Origin: Immundisolibacter sp049322795
GTDB lineage: Bacteria; Pseudomonadota; Gammaproteobacteria; Immundisolibacterales; Immundisolibacteraceae
Direction: 5' to 3'
NCBI GenBank assembly: GCA_049322795.1
Contig: JBMOQH010000011.1
Coordinates: 55,628 to 119,627 of the forward strand
Length of the DNA: 64,000 nucleotides
In this document: piece after piece, positions 50,924 through 62,120 of the stretch
Layout of the letters: every line of letters starts with the position of its first letter
Numbering within the stretch: position 1 is the stretch's first letter
Program-made: the position numbers and the translations under genes
Notes under the pieces: generated by a model
The model's database searches: none
Seen by the model: only the letters and a program-made list of their open reading frames with translations
Told to the model about the DNA's origin: nothing

Positions 50924-52060
50924 TCAGGCGGGCGTTGCGTGCGCCGCAGCTGTCGGCGCCTCCTGCTCGCCGAGCCAATCCGGCCAGCCGGCCTCGCGGT
51001 TGGCTGCCCGTGCAAGCGTCCGCTCGGCCGGGCTTGCATACCGCCGGTCCCAGTCTTCGAGCCGCGGCATGGCCACGTACTTGAACCACAGCGGCGGGAT
51101 GAAGGCGCTGACGGCGCACACGAACAGGTTCGGCATCTGCGGCGCGTCCGGGTGCGGCACCAGTTGGTCGAAGCGCAGGTCCGGGTCGATGTGGTGGTCG
51201 ACGTGGGTGGTGATTTCGTAGCCGATGGTGCGGTCGAGCCAGCCGAGGTGGTTCCAGGTGTGGTGCAGCTGGGTGGCCGAGCCGGGCACCCGCACCAGGC
51301 CGTAGTGCTGAAGGTAGTTGAGCGCCTCCAGGAAGAACTTGGCGATCACCTGTGCGGCGAGCGTCAGCAGCCCGGCCAGCAGACCGCCGTACACACCGAC
51401 CGCCAGCGGAATCGCGGCCAGCAGCGCCACTTCCCAGAACAGGAAATTGCGCGGCGACCATAGCCCGACGCCGGTCACCTCGCGCCGTTTGCGCGCCGCG
51501 GCGAGCAGCTCGTCGAAGTTGCGCCGGGTGCAGCGCCACATGAACGGATATACCGTGCTGCCGCGTGGGGCGTAGTCGGCATCGGCGGCGGTGTCGAAAT
51601 GAATGTGGTGCGTGTACAGGTGCGGAATGTCCCGGTGCGCGTCGGCGAAGAATGCGCACATCACCTTGGCCAGGCCGCGCGAGAACCAGTCCTTGCGGTG
51701 CATCAGCTCGTGAGCGATCGGCACGTTGGGCACGGCGTTGAGCCACACGAGCGAGCCGACCGCGCCGAGCAGCACTGCCGCCTGCGCCGTGCCCTCGACG
51801 CCGAGGCCGGCCTGCATGCGCCAGGCGAAGGCGCCGTACAGGGCCAGCATCAGCACGCCGTGCAGGTAAAGCGGCAGGTCGGCGAGCAGCGGGTGGCGGA
51901 ACTCGCGTCGCCGCAGGTCGCGCGGCGTGACTTGGGCGAGCGCCGCCAGCACGAAGAACGTGCCAAGGCCGGCCCACATCCACCAACCGCCGAGCATGAA
52001 CCCGACGACGCCGGCCAGCACCGTCAGGGAGCACAGGTAGTAACGCAGGTAATCGAGCAT
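50924..52060 (-). CDS. AlkB/XylM-type membrane non-heme diiron hydroxylase
   Basis: 378 residues with four or more hydrophobic membrane segments (near 10-45, 65-85, 95-120, 215-260). Histidine boxes are HELMHRK, HLYTHHIHFDT and LQHYG / HHTWNHLGW / HVDHHID. This places it with alkane 1-monooxygenase and xylene monooxygenase hydroxylases. Substrate may be an alkane or an aromatic methyl group. A rubredoxin or reductase partner is not in the window. Confidence 0.88.
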   Translation of the reverse strand: MLDYLRYYLCSLTVLAGVVGFMLGGWWMWAGLGTFFVLAALAQVTPRDLRRREFRHPLLADLPLYLHGVLMLALYGAFAWRMQAGLGVEGTAQAAVLLGAVGSLVWLNAVPNVPIAHELMHRKDWFSRGLAKVMCAFFADAHRDIPHLYTHHIHFDTAADADYAPRGSTVYPFMWRCTRRNFDELLAAARKRREVTGVGLWSPRNFLFWEVALLAAIPLAVGVYGGLLAGLLTLAAQVIAKFFLEALNYLQHYGLVRVPGSATQLHHTWNHLGWLDRTIGYEITTHVDHHIDPDLRFDQLVPHPDAPQMPNLFVCAVSAFIPPLWFKYVAMPRLEDWDRRYASPAERTLARAANREAGWPDWLGEQEAPTAAAHATPA

Positions 52061-52150
52061 GGGGGAGTCCTCAGTGACGCAGCGGTGCGCTCACGCCCGC
52101 TGCCTCGGTCGGTCGCCCGGGTCCGTCCGTGGAACCGGGCGACGGTCACA

Positions 52151-52693
52151 TCACGGAAACACGTTCAGGCTTTTGCTGAGAAACACGTTCTGCTGCACGG
52201 TGAGCAGGCGCTTGGCGATGCGCAGCTGACCGTCCACGCGCCGCAACACGTCCTCGCGGTGGCAGTAGAGCGTGTGCTCCTCGTCCTCGTTCATGTTGCG
52301 GTACACCACCGAGACGGAATACGCGCGGTACTCGTCTGGATGGTCGGTGTGCTCCACCTCGACGTTGTGCACCAGGTGCGCGGTGCGCGTGCGCGGGTCC
52401 TCGGTCCAGCAGGTGCCGGTTTCCAGGCGCTTCAGGCGCCGGTCGATGTCGCTCTTGTCGTCGTTGTAGTAGGCGCTTTCGTAGATCGATGGCGCCCGCT
52501 CGTCCTTGCGGTAGCGCTGGATGCGCGCCGGCATCCAGTAGTGGATGTCATCGGTCAGCAGGTCCATCCAGGCGCGGTAGTCCTGGCGGTCCTTCAGGCG
52601 CGCCTCGCGGTAGTAGAACTGCTCGACCTCGCTGATCAGCTCGAGCGACGGCGGTTGCGTGGCCGCCTGCACGTCCTTGGCAATGGCATTCAT
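52151..52693 (-). CDS. Aromatic-ring-hydroxylating dioxygenase beta subunit 1
   Basis: 180 residues from the ATG giving MNAIAKDVQAATQPPSLELI. The NTF2-like fold has VEQFYYREARLKDRQDYRAW and WMDLLTDDIHYWMPAR, and ends with QNVFLSKSLNVFP. It is the structural subunit of a Rieske dioxygenase. It is 14 bp after its alpha subunit. Confidence 0.92.
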   Translation of the reverse strand: MNAIAKDVQAATQPPSLELISEVEQFYYREARLKDRQDYRAWMDLLTDDIHYWMPARIQRYRKDERAPSIYESAYYNDDKSDIDRRLKRLETGTCWTEDPRTRTAHLVHNVEVEHTDHPDEYRAYSVSVVYRNMNEDEEHTLYCHREDVLRRVDGQLRIAKRLLTVQQNVFLSKSLNVFP

Positions 52694-52707
52694 GGTGATG
52701 TGCTCCT

Positions 52708-54048
52708 TCAGCGGGTCGGGCGGCCGGCGAAGCGCGGCGTGTAGCGCTGCGGCACGTCGTCCCAGGTGCGGGCGTTCATCAGGTCCGCCCATCGCTGATA
52801 GAACAGGCGCTGGTTGGCGTCGTTGAACTGGCCCGCGTGGACGATGCCGGGCAGGTCTGGATGCTCGATGCGCCGGCTCTTGCCGCTGCCGTAGTGCAGT
52901 TTTTCGTGCCGGCTCACCCAGCCGGCGTTGGTGCGGGTGTTGCCTTCCCAGTTCTCGCCGTCGTCCATCTCGAGCGTGCCGGCCGGGTTGAAGGTCATGT
53001 TGCAACCCTTGTTGATGGCCTGCTTGACCGACCCCGGTGCGTCCTTCGGCACCACCGTCCACACGCGCAGCTCGAGCTTGCGTGGACCGCGCGGCAGCCA
53101 GGTGCGGAAGGTGTGGATGCCCGGCAGGAAGGTCATGTTGGGAAACATGGCGGCCGAGGCCAGCGAGCCGAACAGGCGTGCGCGCAGTTCGCCCAGCCGC
53201 GCGGCCATGGCCGCGCGGCGCTGGGTGTACCAGTCCAGCACGTCCTGCGAGCCGAGGATGGCGATGTCGCCGATTCCCTCCAGGGCAAACTCCCAGCCGT
53301 GGCCGTTGACGCTGGCGTGGAAGGTGTCCTTGGGGTCGTAGGCCGGGAACGGGCCGCCCATCATGGCCTTGCCGCCGGCGTCGTGCGTCCACCAGGCGTG
53401 GTAGGCGTCGCCGATGAAGTTCTCGACGCCGAACTTCCAGTTGGCGCTGGCATAGGACTTGATGGTGCCGGGCAGGAACTCGATGCCACCTTCGTCGTTG
53501 TCGAGGAATGCGTCCAGATACCAGCGGAAATCGCCGAGGTACTCCTCCAGCGACGGCGCCGAGGCGTCGAAGGTGGCGAAGATCATGCCCTTGTAGGTCT
53601 CCACCCGGGCCTGGCGGGCACCCCACTGCGACTTGTCGATGTCGCCGTCGTCGTAGGCCTCTTGCTCGCTCGGCAGGCCGGTGAGGTCACCGGCCGTGTT
53701 GAAGGCCCAGCCGTGGTAGTTGCAGGTGAAGCGGCGGGCGTTGCCCTCGTCGGCGAAGCACAGCTTGTTGCCGCGGTGCGTGCAGGCGTTCAGGAACACC
53801 CGCACCTTGCCGTCGGTGTGGCGGGAAACGATGACGCCGTCTTCGCCGATATACGTGGTGACGAAATCACCGACCTTCGGGACTTGCGAGTCGTGCGCCA
53901 CGAACTGCCAACAGCGCGCAAAAATCGCCTCGAGCTCGCGTTCGTAGATGGCCTCTTCCCAGAAGATGCGCCGGTCCACCCAGCCTTCCTCCAGGTCCAT
54001 GTAGCGCGAGTAGTCCTGCGGGGGCTGTGCCGCCTCGTAAGGTTTCAT
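52708..54048 (-). CDS. Aromatic-ring-hydroxylating dioxygenase alpha subunit 1
   Basis: 446 residues from the ATG at 54048 (GGAGGAG ahead). The Rieske motif is CTHRGNKLC...CNYHGW. The mononuclear iron site is in ENFIGDAYHAWWTH (D-x2-H-x4-H). The subunit determines substrate. Ring-hydroxylating dioxygenases of this size act on aromatic or polycyclic hydrocarbons. Electron-transfer partners are not in the window. It is separated from the beta 2 gene by 18 bp. Confidence 0.92.
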   Translation of the reverse strand: MKPYEAAQPPQDYSRYMDLEEGWVDRRIFWEEAIYERELEAIFARCWQFVAHDSQVPKVGDFVTTYIGEDGVIVSRHTDGKVRVFLNACTHRGNKLCFADEGNARRFTCNYHGWAFNTAGDLTGLPSEQEAYDDGDIDKSQWGARQARVETYKGMIFATFDASAPSLEEYLGDFRWYLDAFLDNDEGGIEFLPGTIKSYASANWKFGVENFIGDAYHAWWTHDAGGKAMMGGPFPAYDPKDTFHASVNGHGWEFALEGIGDIAILGSQDVLDWYTQRRAAMAARLGELRARLFGSLASAAMFPNMTFLPGIHTFRTWLPRGPRKLELRVWTVVPKDAPGSVKQAINKGCNMTFNPAGTLEMDDGENWEGNTRTNAGWVSRHEKLHYGSGKSRRIEHPDLPGIVHAGQFNDANQRLFYQRWADLMNARTWDDVPQRYTPRFAGRPTR

Positions 54049-54066
54049 TCCCACTCCTCCTCAAGG

Positions 54067-54594
54067 TCAGAAAAACACGTTCAGGTTGCTGTCGATGACC
54101 ACCGGGTGATCGAACGCGATGTCACGTGCCACCAGCCGCCACTGGCCGTGTTCCAGTCGCCAGCGGTCCGTGCGGCCGGCGGTCAGGCGCCGCTGCTGGG
54201 CGTCGATGCGGCTGCGGTGGATTTCGACTACCGAGTACACCCGCGCTTCGTCCGGGGCGTCGCCGCGGTAAATCTCGACGTTGCTGACGATGCGCCGCAC
54301 CGCGTTGCGCGGGTCCTCGGCCCACACCAGGCCCGATTCGAGGCGCTGCACGCGCAGCCCAAGGCGCGCCTTGTCGTCGTCGAACACGTAGCCCGGGCCC
54401 TCGGCCAGCGCCGCGCTGCGGTCGGTGCGAAAACGCCGGGCGGCCAGCGGCAGTCGGTAGCGCACGTCGTCGGCGAGCTGCGCCAGCCAGTCGCCGTAGC
54501 GCTCCTGGTCCAGCAGGCGGGCTTCGCGGTACAGCGCCTGCGTGAGCGCCAGGTGCTGGTCGATGGGCAGCATGGCGGGCGTGTCAGCCGACAT
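54067..54594 (-). CDS. Aromatic-ring-hydroxylating dioxygenase beta subunit 2
   Basis: 175 residues, ALYREARLLDQERYGDWLAQ then LADDVRYRLPLAARRFRTDR, ending VIDSNLNVFF, the typical beta-subunit end. It overlaps its alpha subunit gene by 11 bp, so translation is coupled. It shows low similarity to beta 1, so the two pairs are old paralogues. Confidence 0.92.
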   Translation of the reverse strand: MSADTPAMLPIDQHLALTQALYREARLLDQERYGDWLAQLADDVRYRLPLAARRFRTDRSAALAEGPGYVFDDDKARLGLRVQRLESGLVWAEDPRNAVRRIVSNVEIYRGDAPDEARVYSVVEIHRSRIDAQQRRLTAGRTDRWRLEHGQWRLVARDIAFDHPVVIDSNLNVFF

Positions 54595-55939
54595 GGGCGT
54601 GGGCCTCCGCGTCGGCGAGCGAATTGAGGTTGTACTGCGGCACCGCGTTCCAGGCCGCGGCCGCCATGTGCTCCTGCCAGCGGCGATAGAAATAGCGCTG
54701 GTTGTGCTCGCTGACCACGCCGACGGCGATGTCTCCCGGCAGGCCCGGGCGCGGGCCGCTGCGGCCCTGCGCCATGTTGGTGTGGACGTCCATCCGGCGC
54801 GTGCGCCAGCCGCGCGACTGTTCGGTACAGGCGGCCAGGTTGTCGCCGTCGTCGTTGTCGAACAGCCCGGCCGGGCCGAAGGTGAGCAGCTGGTTGTCCA
54901 GGATGCGCTGCTTGATGGACTCCGGCATGGCCTGCTCGGCCATCGCCCAGGTCCACTGCTCGATGCGTCCCGGGCCCTTCGGGTGGTAGACGCGGAACCA
55001 GTTGAGGCCCGGCAGGAATTGCAGATTCGGGAAGATGGTGAAGTTCAGCTGCGAGCCCCACAGCTTCTCGCCGCGCAGGTGTCCCAGGCGCTCGATGACC
55101 GTCGGCCGGTTGGCTTCCAGCCAGCGCAGAATCTCGCCGTTGTCCGGATAGAAGCTGTAGCCGGACACGCCATCCAGCGTTGCCAGCAGCGAGTGACCAT
55201 TCAGGCCGGCGATGGACAGGCCGCCCTCCAGATCGACGCTGGCGTTGCCCACCGTGAAGCCCGAAAAGTCCATGCTCTGCACCGCCTTCATGGCGCCGGC
55301 ATGGGCCCAGCCGAGGTGGTAGCCGTCGCCGCACACGTTCTCGACCGGCAGTTTCCAGTTGGTGGGGATTTCCACCTTTTGCGCCTCGCCGAGCAGCATG
55401 CTGCCGCCGGGCAGGGCGTCCAGCCACACGTCGAGGTACCACTTCATGTCGCCGAGGTAGTCCGACAGGCTCGGCGCGTTCGGGTCGAAACACCCGAACA
55501 CAAGACCTTTGTAGGCGTCGACACGTTCGACCGGCACCAGCCCGAAACGCGACTTGTCGATCTCGTCGAAGTAGGCGTCCTTCTCCAGCGGCACGCTGAC
55601 CAGCGCGCCGTCGGTGCCAAACGCCCAGCCGTGGTAGTTGCAGGCAAACGCCTTGGCGTTGCCGCGGTCGGCCCGACACAGGCGGTTTCCGCGGTGCGTA
55701 CAGGTGTTCAGGAACGCCTTGATCGAGCGGTCCGGCTGGCGTACCACCAGCACGTCGTCCTCGCCCATGTAGGTGCGCACGAAATCCCCTGACTTGGGAA
55801 TCTGCGACTCGTGCGCCAGAAACAGCCAGCACCGGCCGAAGATGCGCTCGAGCTCCTGCTCGTAGACGGCGGGGTCGGCGTAAATCTGGCGGCGCTGCAC
55901 GCTGCCGTCGCCTGTTACCAGGCCGGCGTAAGGTTCCAT
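54584..55939 (-). CDS. Aromatic-ring-hydroxylating dioxygenase alpha subunit 2
   Basis: 451 residues from the ATG giving MEPYAGLVTGDGSVQRRQIY. Rieske ligands CTHRGNRLC...CNYHGW; iron ligands in ENVCGDGYHLGWAH. It resembles naphthalene/biphenyl-type alpha subunits. It is the first gene of a minus-strand unit that probably runs through beta 2, alpha 1, beta 1 and AlkB. Confidence 0.92.
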   Translation of the reverse strand: MEPYAGLVTGDGSVQRRQIYADPAVYEQELERIFGRCWLFLAHESQIPKSGDFVRTYMGEDDVLVVRQPDRSIKAFLNTCTHRGNRLCRADRGNAKAFACNYHGWAFGTDGALVSVPLEKDAYFDEIDKSRFGLVPVERVDAYKGLVFGCFDPNAPSLSDYLGDMKWYLDVWLDALPGGSMLLGEAQKVEIPTNWKLPVENVCGDGYHLGWAHAGAMKAVQSMDFSGFTVGNASVDLEGGLSIAGLNGHSLLATLDGVSGYSFYPDNGEILRWLEANRPTVIERLGHLRGEKLWGSQLNFTIFPNLQFLPGLNWFRVYHPKGPGRIEQWTWAMAEQAMPESIKQRILDNQLLTFGPAGLFDNDDGDNLAACTEQSRGWRTRRMDVHTNMAQGRSGPRPGLPGDIAVGVVSEHNQRYFYRRWQEHMAAAAWNAVPQYNLNSLADAEAHAHVG

Positions 55940-56024
55940 CCGTGACTCCTCCTTCACAAAACGCGTGTGGCCCGGCCGGCGGCGTGTGTCGCACGGTAGC
56001 GGTGCCTGTCTGCCAGCGGGGAAC

Positions 56025-56039
56025 GCAGGCGGCATGCCA
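56025..56039 (-). promoter_or_regulatory. Candidate sigma-54 promoter of the dioxygenase operon
   Basis: Minus strand TGGCATGCCGCCTGC has GG and GC ten bases apart, with CTGC in place of TTGC. It is about 86 bp upstream of the alpha 2 ATG and faces away from the XylR/DmpR-type activator, which is a suitable regulator. Confidence 0.55.
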
Positions 56040-56176
56040 AACAGGTGTTCGTGTAATGACTACCTTGTTCTGAGGGCCGGTGAGCGCTTGTTGGTCCGCT
56101 CCGGCTGGCGCCCGGTGATGACGTGAGCGTTACATCGCCCCATAATCCCCCGGCCCAAGCTGACCCATACGTCACC

Positions 56177-57835
<1,659 letters not shown>

Positions 57836-57847
57836 CGGCGCGGCGGA

Positions 57848-58765
57848 TCAGGCCGCGCCGCGCTGCCGGTCGGCCATCTTTTTCATCTCCTCGACCACCG
57901 ACTGTTCGTGGTCGACCAGGCCCTGCTGCCACACATCGATGCTGTCGAGTCCGCGCGCCAGCACCCGCGGCTTGGGCGGCGCGTCCTCGGTGAAATGGCG
58001 GGCGCCGAAGCTCATCTCGGCCACCGTGTCCGGCCCGGCGAAGTAGAAGCCAACCGACGTCGACGGCGCGTGGCGCAGCAGGTCCATGGTGATCGGGTAA
58101 CCGAGCTTTCGCACCGTGGCGCGCGCGCGCATCACGTCATCAAGGCCCGGCGGCTGGAAACAGATATGGTTCAGGCCGCTGCCGGCGCTGCCGAAGCCAC
58201 CGACGCCGATGCCGTGGTGCCAGCCGTTCTTCATGTGCAGGAAACAGACGTCGCGCTCCACCCAGTCCGACTCGCGCAGTCCCAGCACGTCGCGGTAAAA
58301 CGCCACCGCCTGGCCGGTGTCCGCGGCGGCGAGCACCACGTGCTGGATGTCGAGCACCTGCACCGTGCGCGGCTGCGGTGGGGTCGGCATGGCCACCATG
58401 TCGCAATACAGCTCGATGGGATTGCCGGCCGGGTCACTGAAACGCAGGTAGCGGTCGACGCGATCGGTCTGCAGACCGTCACCGGCCTCGACGGCCAGAC
58501 CGAGTGCGCGCAGATGCGCTTCGAACAGGTCGAGTTCACTGCGGGTTTCCACCTCCAGCGCCACCCGGCCGAGGCCCGGCTCGCTGCTTTCCTCGAGCGC
58601 GATCCAGTGGTGTTGCATGCCGCCGCGCAGATACACCGTGCCGCCGTGCCGGCTGCTGATTTCGAGCGGCACGGCGCGGGTCCAGAAGGCCAGCGACTCG
58701 TCGAGATTCTTGACCTTGAGCTGCACGTAACCCAGGCGCAGCGGGCACAGACGCGTGTCGGACAT
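57848..58765 (-). CDS. VOC-family extradiol-type ring-cleavage dioxygenase
   Basis: 305 residues from the ATG giving MSDTRLCPLRLGYVQLKVKN. Two VOC repeats: the second has the metal ligands DIQHVVLAA (His), NGWHHGIGVGG (His) and VAEMSFGARH (Glu). This is the type I extradiol site. Substrate is likely a catechol formed by the dioxygenases. It converges with the activator gene, with 12 bp between stops. Confidence 0.85.
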   Translation of the reverse strand: MSDTRLCPLRLGYVQLKVKNLDESLAFWTRAVPLEISSRHGGTVYLRGGMQHHWIALEESSEPGLGRVALEVETRSELDLFEAHLRALGLAVEAGDGLQTDRVDRYLRFSDPAGNPIELYCDMVAMPTPPQPRTVQVLDIQHVVLAAADTGQAVAFYRDVLGLRESDWVERDVCFLHMKNGWHHGIGVGGFGSAGSGLNHICFQPPGLDDVMRARATVRKLGYPITMDLLRHAPSTSVGFYFAGPDTVAEMSFGARHFTEDAPPKPRVLARGLDSIDVWQQGLVDHEQSVVEEMKKMADRQRGAA

Positions 58766-58979
58766 GGCGGTTTCTCCGGTCGGGCCGAGTGCGGCTCGGC
58801 GCGGGGCATGCATCATGCGCGCGGGCGCCACAGGCCGGCAAGACAATGGCGCAGCGGGGTGCCGCGCCACCGGGTGCCGGCGCCGCACTCAGGCGCATTG
58901 ACGCGTCGCGACCGTCTTCCGGGCGGCGGTGGCCCGCCTCGCGCGTTAAGGTTGCCGCCCCCCCCGGACATCGCAGACC

Positions 58980-59837
58980 ATGAACACTGCTCCCGTCGAC
59001 TGGCTGATCCGCTCTGCGCTGTTTGTGCCGGGCGACGATGAACGCAAGCTCGCGAAGGCCGCGCAGGGCGGCGCCGATGCGCTGATCTACGATCTCGAAG
59101 ACGCCGTCGCCGCCGAGCGCAAGGCGGACGCGCGCGCCCGCGTGTGCGCCGCGCTGGCCGGGCCCGGGCCCGCGCTGCGTCTGGCGCGCGTGAACGGGCT
59201 CGACACACCCTGGGGCGCGGACGACATCCGCGCCGTGGCGGGTGCGGGTGCGCACGGCGTGCTGATTCCGAAGTGCGATTCCGCCGCCATGCTGGTGCGG
59301 GCCGAAGCGCTGCTGGCGGGCACCGTCACGCGGCTGGTCGCGCTTATCGAAGCCCCAGCCGGGGTGTTCGACTTGCTGGCCATCACCGCCGCGAGCCCGC
59401 GTCTGGCCGCGCTCGGCTTCGGTCATGCCGACTTCAGCCACGCCGCCGGCCTGCCGGACATGCGCTCGGACGCGGGTCTCGTGTGGCATGCCCGGGCGCA
59501 GATCGCACTTGCCGCCAAGGCACGCGGCCTGCTGGCACTGGACTGCGTGGGGCTCGAGGTGCGTGACGAGGACGCGTTTCGCGCCGATGCCGCGCTTGGC
59601 CGCAGCCTGGGCTACGACGGCAAGTTGTGCATCCACCCCATGCAGGTGGTGGTGGTGAACGCCCTGTACACGCCGGATGCCGCGGCCATCGCCCACGCGG
59701 ACCGCGTGCTGCACGCCTGGGGCGCTGCCCGCGCGCAGGGTATTGGCGTCATTGCGGTGGACGGACGTATGGTGGATGCGCCGGTGGCCGCGGCGGCGGA
59801 GCGCACGCTGGCCCGCGCCGGGCTTCGCGGCCTCTGA
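58980..59837 (+). CDS. HpcH/HpaI (CitE-like) CoA-ester lyase
   Basis: 285 residues: RSALFVPGDDERKLAKAAQG and ALIYDLEDAVAAERKADAR are the CitE/malyl-CoA lyase start, with LIPKCDSAAM and ALIEAPAGVFDLLAI in the barrel, and GYDGKLCIHPMQVVVVN near the end. The family cleaves malyl-, beta-methylmalyl- or citramalyl-CoA. It is next to hydratase and CoA-transferase genes of the same pathway. It starts the three-gene plus-strand operon. Confidence 0.88.
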   Translation: MNTAPVDWLIRSALFVPGDDERKLAKAAQGGADALIYDLEDAVAAERKADARARVCAALAGPGPALRLARVNGLDTPWGADDIRAVAGAGAHGVLIPKCDSAAMLVRAEALLAGTVTRLVALIEAPAGVFDLLAITAASPRLAALGFGHADFSHAAGLPDMRSDAGLVWHARAQIALAAKARGLLALDCVGLEVRDEDAFRADAALGRSLGYDGKLCIHPMQVVVVNALYTPDAAAIAHADRVLHAWGAARAQGIGVIAVDGRMVDAPVAAAAERTLARAGLRGL

Positions 59838-59853
59838 AACCAGCGAGAGCGAC

Positions 59854-60876
59854 ATGAGCGACGATTTCATCGTGATCGACGGCCCGCATTTCGACGAACT
59901 CAGCGTCGGCCAGACCCTGCCGGACCCACCGGCCGTGACGCTCACCGCCGGCCACGCCGCCTGGCACGGGGCGCTGTTTGGCGATCGCCTGCGCCTGGCG
60001 CTGTCCGCGCCGCTGGGCGAGGCAGTGCTTGGTCCCGGCCCGCAGCTGGTTCATCCGGCGCTGGTGTGCAACCTGGTTACCGGGCAGACCACCTACGCCA
60101 CGCAGGAGGTGCGTGCCAACCTGTTTTACCGGGGTCTGGTGTTGCGCGCCCCGGTGCGTATCGGCGACACGCTCGCCACCCGCACGCGGGTGGTGGCCTT
60201 GCGCCAGAGCCGCCGGCAGGATGGCCGGGCGGCGACCGGTATCGCCGTGCTGGAGATGGAAACGCGCAACCAGCATGGCGAACTCATCGTGCATTTCTGG
60301 CGCGCGCCGCTGCTGCCCTGCCGTGATCCCGATGCCGACACCGGCCACGCCGACGCGCTGGACGCGTTTCCCGCCGCGCTGGATGCCGACGCCCTCGCCG
60401 CGGCCGCCCGGCATTACGACATCGGCGCGTTTCGCGCCGCCGTGCCGGGCGCGCGCCGGCCGGCCGCGGGCGCGCGTTACCGCGTGGCGGCACGCGACAC
60501 CGTCACCAGCGCGCCGGAACTGGTGCGCCTGACGCTCAACATGGCGCGCACGCATACCGACGCCGGCCACAGCCACTACGGCAAGCGCCTGGTTTACGGC
60601 GGGCACACCATCGGCATCGCCTGCGCGCAGCTGGGCCGCGCGTTGCCGGATCTGGTGACCGTGCTCGGCTGGCACGGCTGCGATCACACCGGCCCGGTGT
60701 TCGAGGGCGACAGCCTGCAAAGCGACATCATCGTCGGCGCCGTGACGCCGTTGCCGGCCGGTGGTTCCCTGGTGGACCTCGCCATCACGGTGCACGCCGA
60801 GCGTGGCCCGGACTCGCCCGAGCCCGGCAGCCGCGCGCCGGTGCTCGACTGGAAGCTGGTCGCGCTGGCGCCATGA
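59854..60876 (+). CDS. MaoC-like hydratase, probable 2-methylfumaryl-CoA (mesaconyl-C1-CoA) hydratase
   Basis: 340 residues from the ATG giving MSDDFIVIDGPHFDELSVGQ. It has two hot-dog domains, the length of Mch enzymes. Near the C-terminal domain HTDAGHSHYGKRLVYGGHT replaces the standard hydratase motif. The pattern HPALVCNLVTGQT is close to the Mch form. It lies between the lyase and Mct genes, and overlaps mct by 4 bp, so it probably acts in the same mesaconyl-CoA module. Confidence 0.75.
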   Translation: MSDDFIVIDGPHFDELSVGQTLPDPPAVTLTAGHAAWHGALFGDRLRLALSAPLGEAVLGPGPQLVHPALVCNLVTGQTTYATQEVRANLFYRGLVLRAPVRIGDTLATRTRVVALRQSRRQDGRAATGIAVLEMETRNQHGELIVHFWRAPLLPCRDPDADTGHADALDAFPAALDADALAAAARHYDIGAFRAAVPGARRPAAGARYRVAARDTVTSAPELVRLTLNMARTHTDAGHSHYGKRLVYGGHTIGIACAQLGRALPDLVTVLGWHGCDHTGPVFEGDSLQSDIIVGAVTPLPAGGSLVDLAITVHAERGPDSPEPGSRAPVLDWKLVALAP

Positions 60877-62120
60877 GCGGCATCCTGGCCGGCATGCGCG
60901 TCATCGAGGGCTCGGCCTTCGTGGCGGCGCCGCTGGGGGGCATGACGCTGGCGCAGATGGGCGCGGAAGTGATCCGCTTCGACCCGCCCGGCGGCGGCCT
61001 GGATTACCACCGCTGGCCGGTGACGCGGAACGGCCACAGCCTGCTCTGGGCCGGGCTCAACACGGGCAAGCGCTCCATCGTGGTGGATTTTCGAAAGCCC
61101 GAAGGGCGCGAGCTGCTGACGGCGCTGATCGCCGCGCCGGGCGAGGACGCGGGCATCTTTCTGACCAATTTCCCGGCGCAGGGCTGGCTGGCTTACGAGG
61201 CGCTGGCCGCGCGCCGAACCGACCTCATCATGTTGAACGTGCAGGGCAGCCGCGACGGCGCCAGCGCGGTGGACTACACCGTCAACCCGCGCGTGGGTTT
61301 TCCGGGCATCACCGGCCCGCGCGACGCGGAGGGCCCCAGCAACCACGTGCTGCCGGCGTGGGATCTGATCACCGGGCAGATGGCCGCCACCGGCATCCTG
61401 GCCGCCGAGCGTCACCGCCGACGCACCGGGCAGGGGCAGCTCGTCAAGCTCGCGCTGCTCGACGTGGCGCTCGCCGTGGCCGGGCACCTGGGCTATCTCG
61501 CCGAGGCGCAGGTCAACGGCACCGAGCGCGAGCGCACCGGCAACGATCTTTACGGCGCCTTCGGGCGGGATTTCGTCACCGCCGACGGTCGGCGCGTGAT
61601 GGTGGTGGGCCTCACGCCGCGCCAGTGGCAGGCCATCGGCGAGGCAACGGGCTTGGCCGAGTCACTTGCCGCAAGTGGCCATGCAGCCGGCCTCGACTTC
61701 AGCCGCGAAGGCGACCGCTATCGCGGCCGCGAGGTCATTGCCGCGCAGGTCGGCCCGTGGATCGCGGCCCGTCCGTACGGTGAGGTCACCGCCGCTTTCG
61801 AGGCCGCCGGCGTGTGCTGGGGGCCGTACCAGGGTTTCCGGGAACTGGTCGAAACCGATCCCGAATGCTCGCCCGCAAACCCGTTGTTCGCCGAACTCGA
61901 TCAGCCCGACATCGGCCGGACGCTGGTCCCCGGCATCCCGCTCGACTTCTCCGCGGCAACGCGTGTCCCGCCCGCCCCGGCGCCGCGCCTGGGTGCCGAT
62001 ACCGAGTACGTGCTGGCCGATGTTCTGGGCCTGCCGGCGGCGCAGATTGGGCGACTCATGGATGCGGGAGTCGTGGGTCAAGGAGGCGCTGATTTATCCA
62101 GCGCTTCCCGTCCGGGGTAG
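60873..62120 (+). CDS. mct: Mct-like 2-methylfumaryl-CoA isomerase (type III CoA transferase), tail replaced by repeat
   Basis: 415 residues. MRVIEGSAFVAAPLGGMTLA, VIRFDPPGGGLDYHRWPVTR and LWAGLNTGKRSIVVDF closely match mesaconyl-CoA C1-C4 transferase of the 3-hydroxypropionate bicycle. The catalytic Asp is in LPAWDLITGQ. The natural end at LMDAGVV (about residue 400) is followed by about 14 residues (GADLSSASRPG) and a stop that come from repeat copy D. Confidence 0.8.
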   Translation: MSGILAGMRVIEGSAFVAAPLGGMTLAQMGAEVIRFDPPGGGLDYHRWPVTRNGHSLLWAGLNTGKRSIVVDFRKPEGRELLTALIAAPGEDAGIFLTNFPAQGWLAYEALAARRTDLIMLNVQGSRDGASAVDYTVNPRVGFPGITGPRDAEGPSNHVLPAWDLITGQMAATGILAAERHRRRTGQGQLVKLALLDVALAVAGHLGYLAEAQVNGTERERTGNDLYGAFGRDFVTADGRRVMVVGLTPRQWQAIGEATGLAESLAASGHAAGLDFSREGDRYRGREVIAAQVGPWIAARPYGEVTAAFEAAGVCWGPYQGFRELVETDPECSPANPLFAELDQPDIGRTLVPGIPLDFSAATRVPPAPAPRLGADTEYVLADVLGLPAAQIGRLMDAGVVGQGGADLSSASRPG

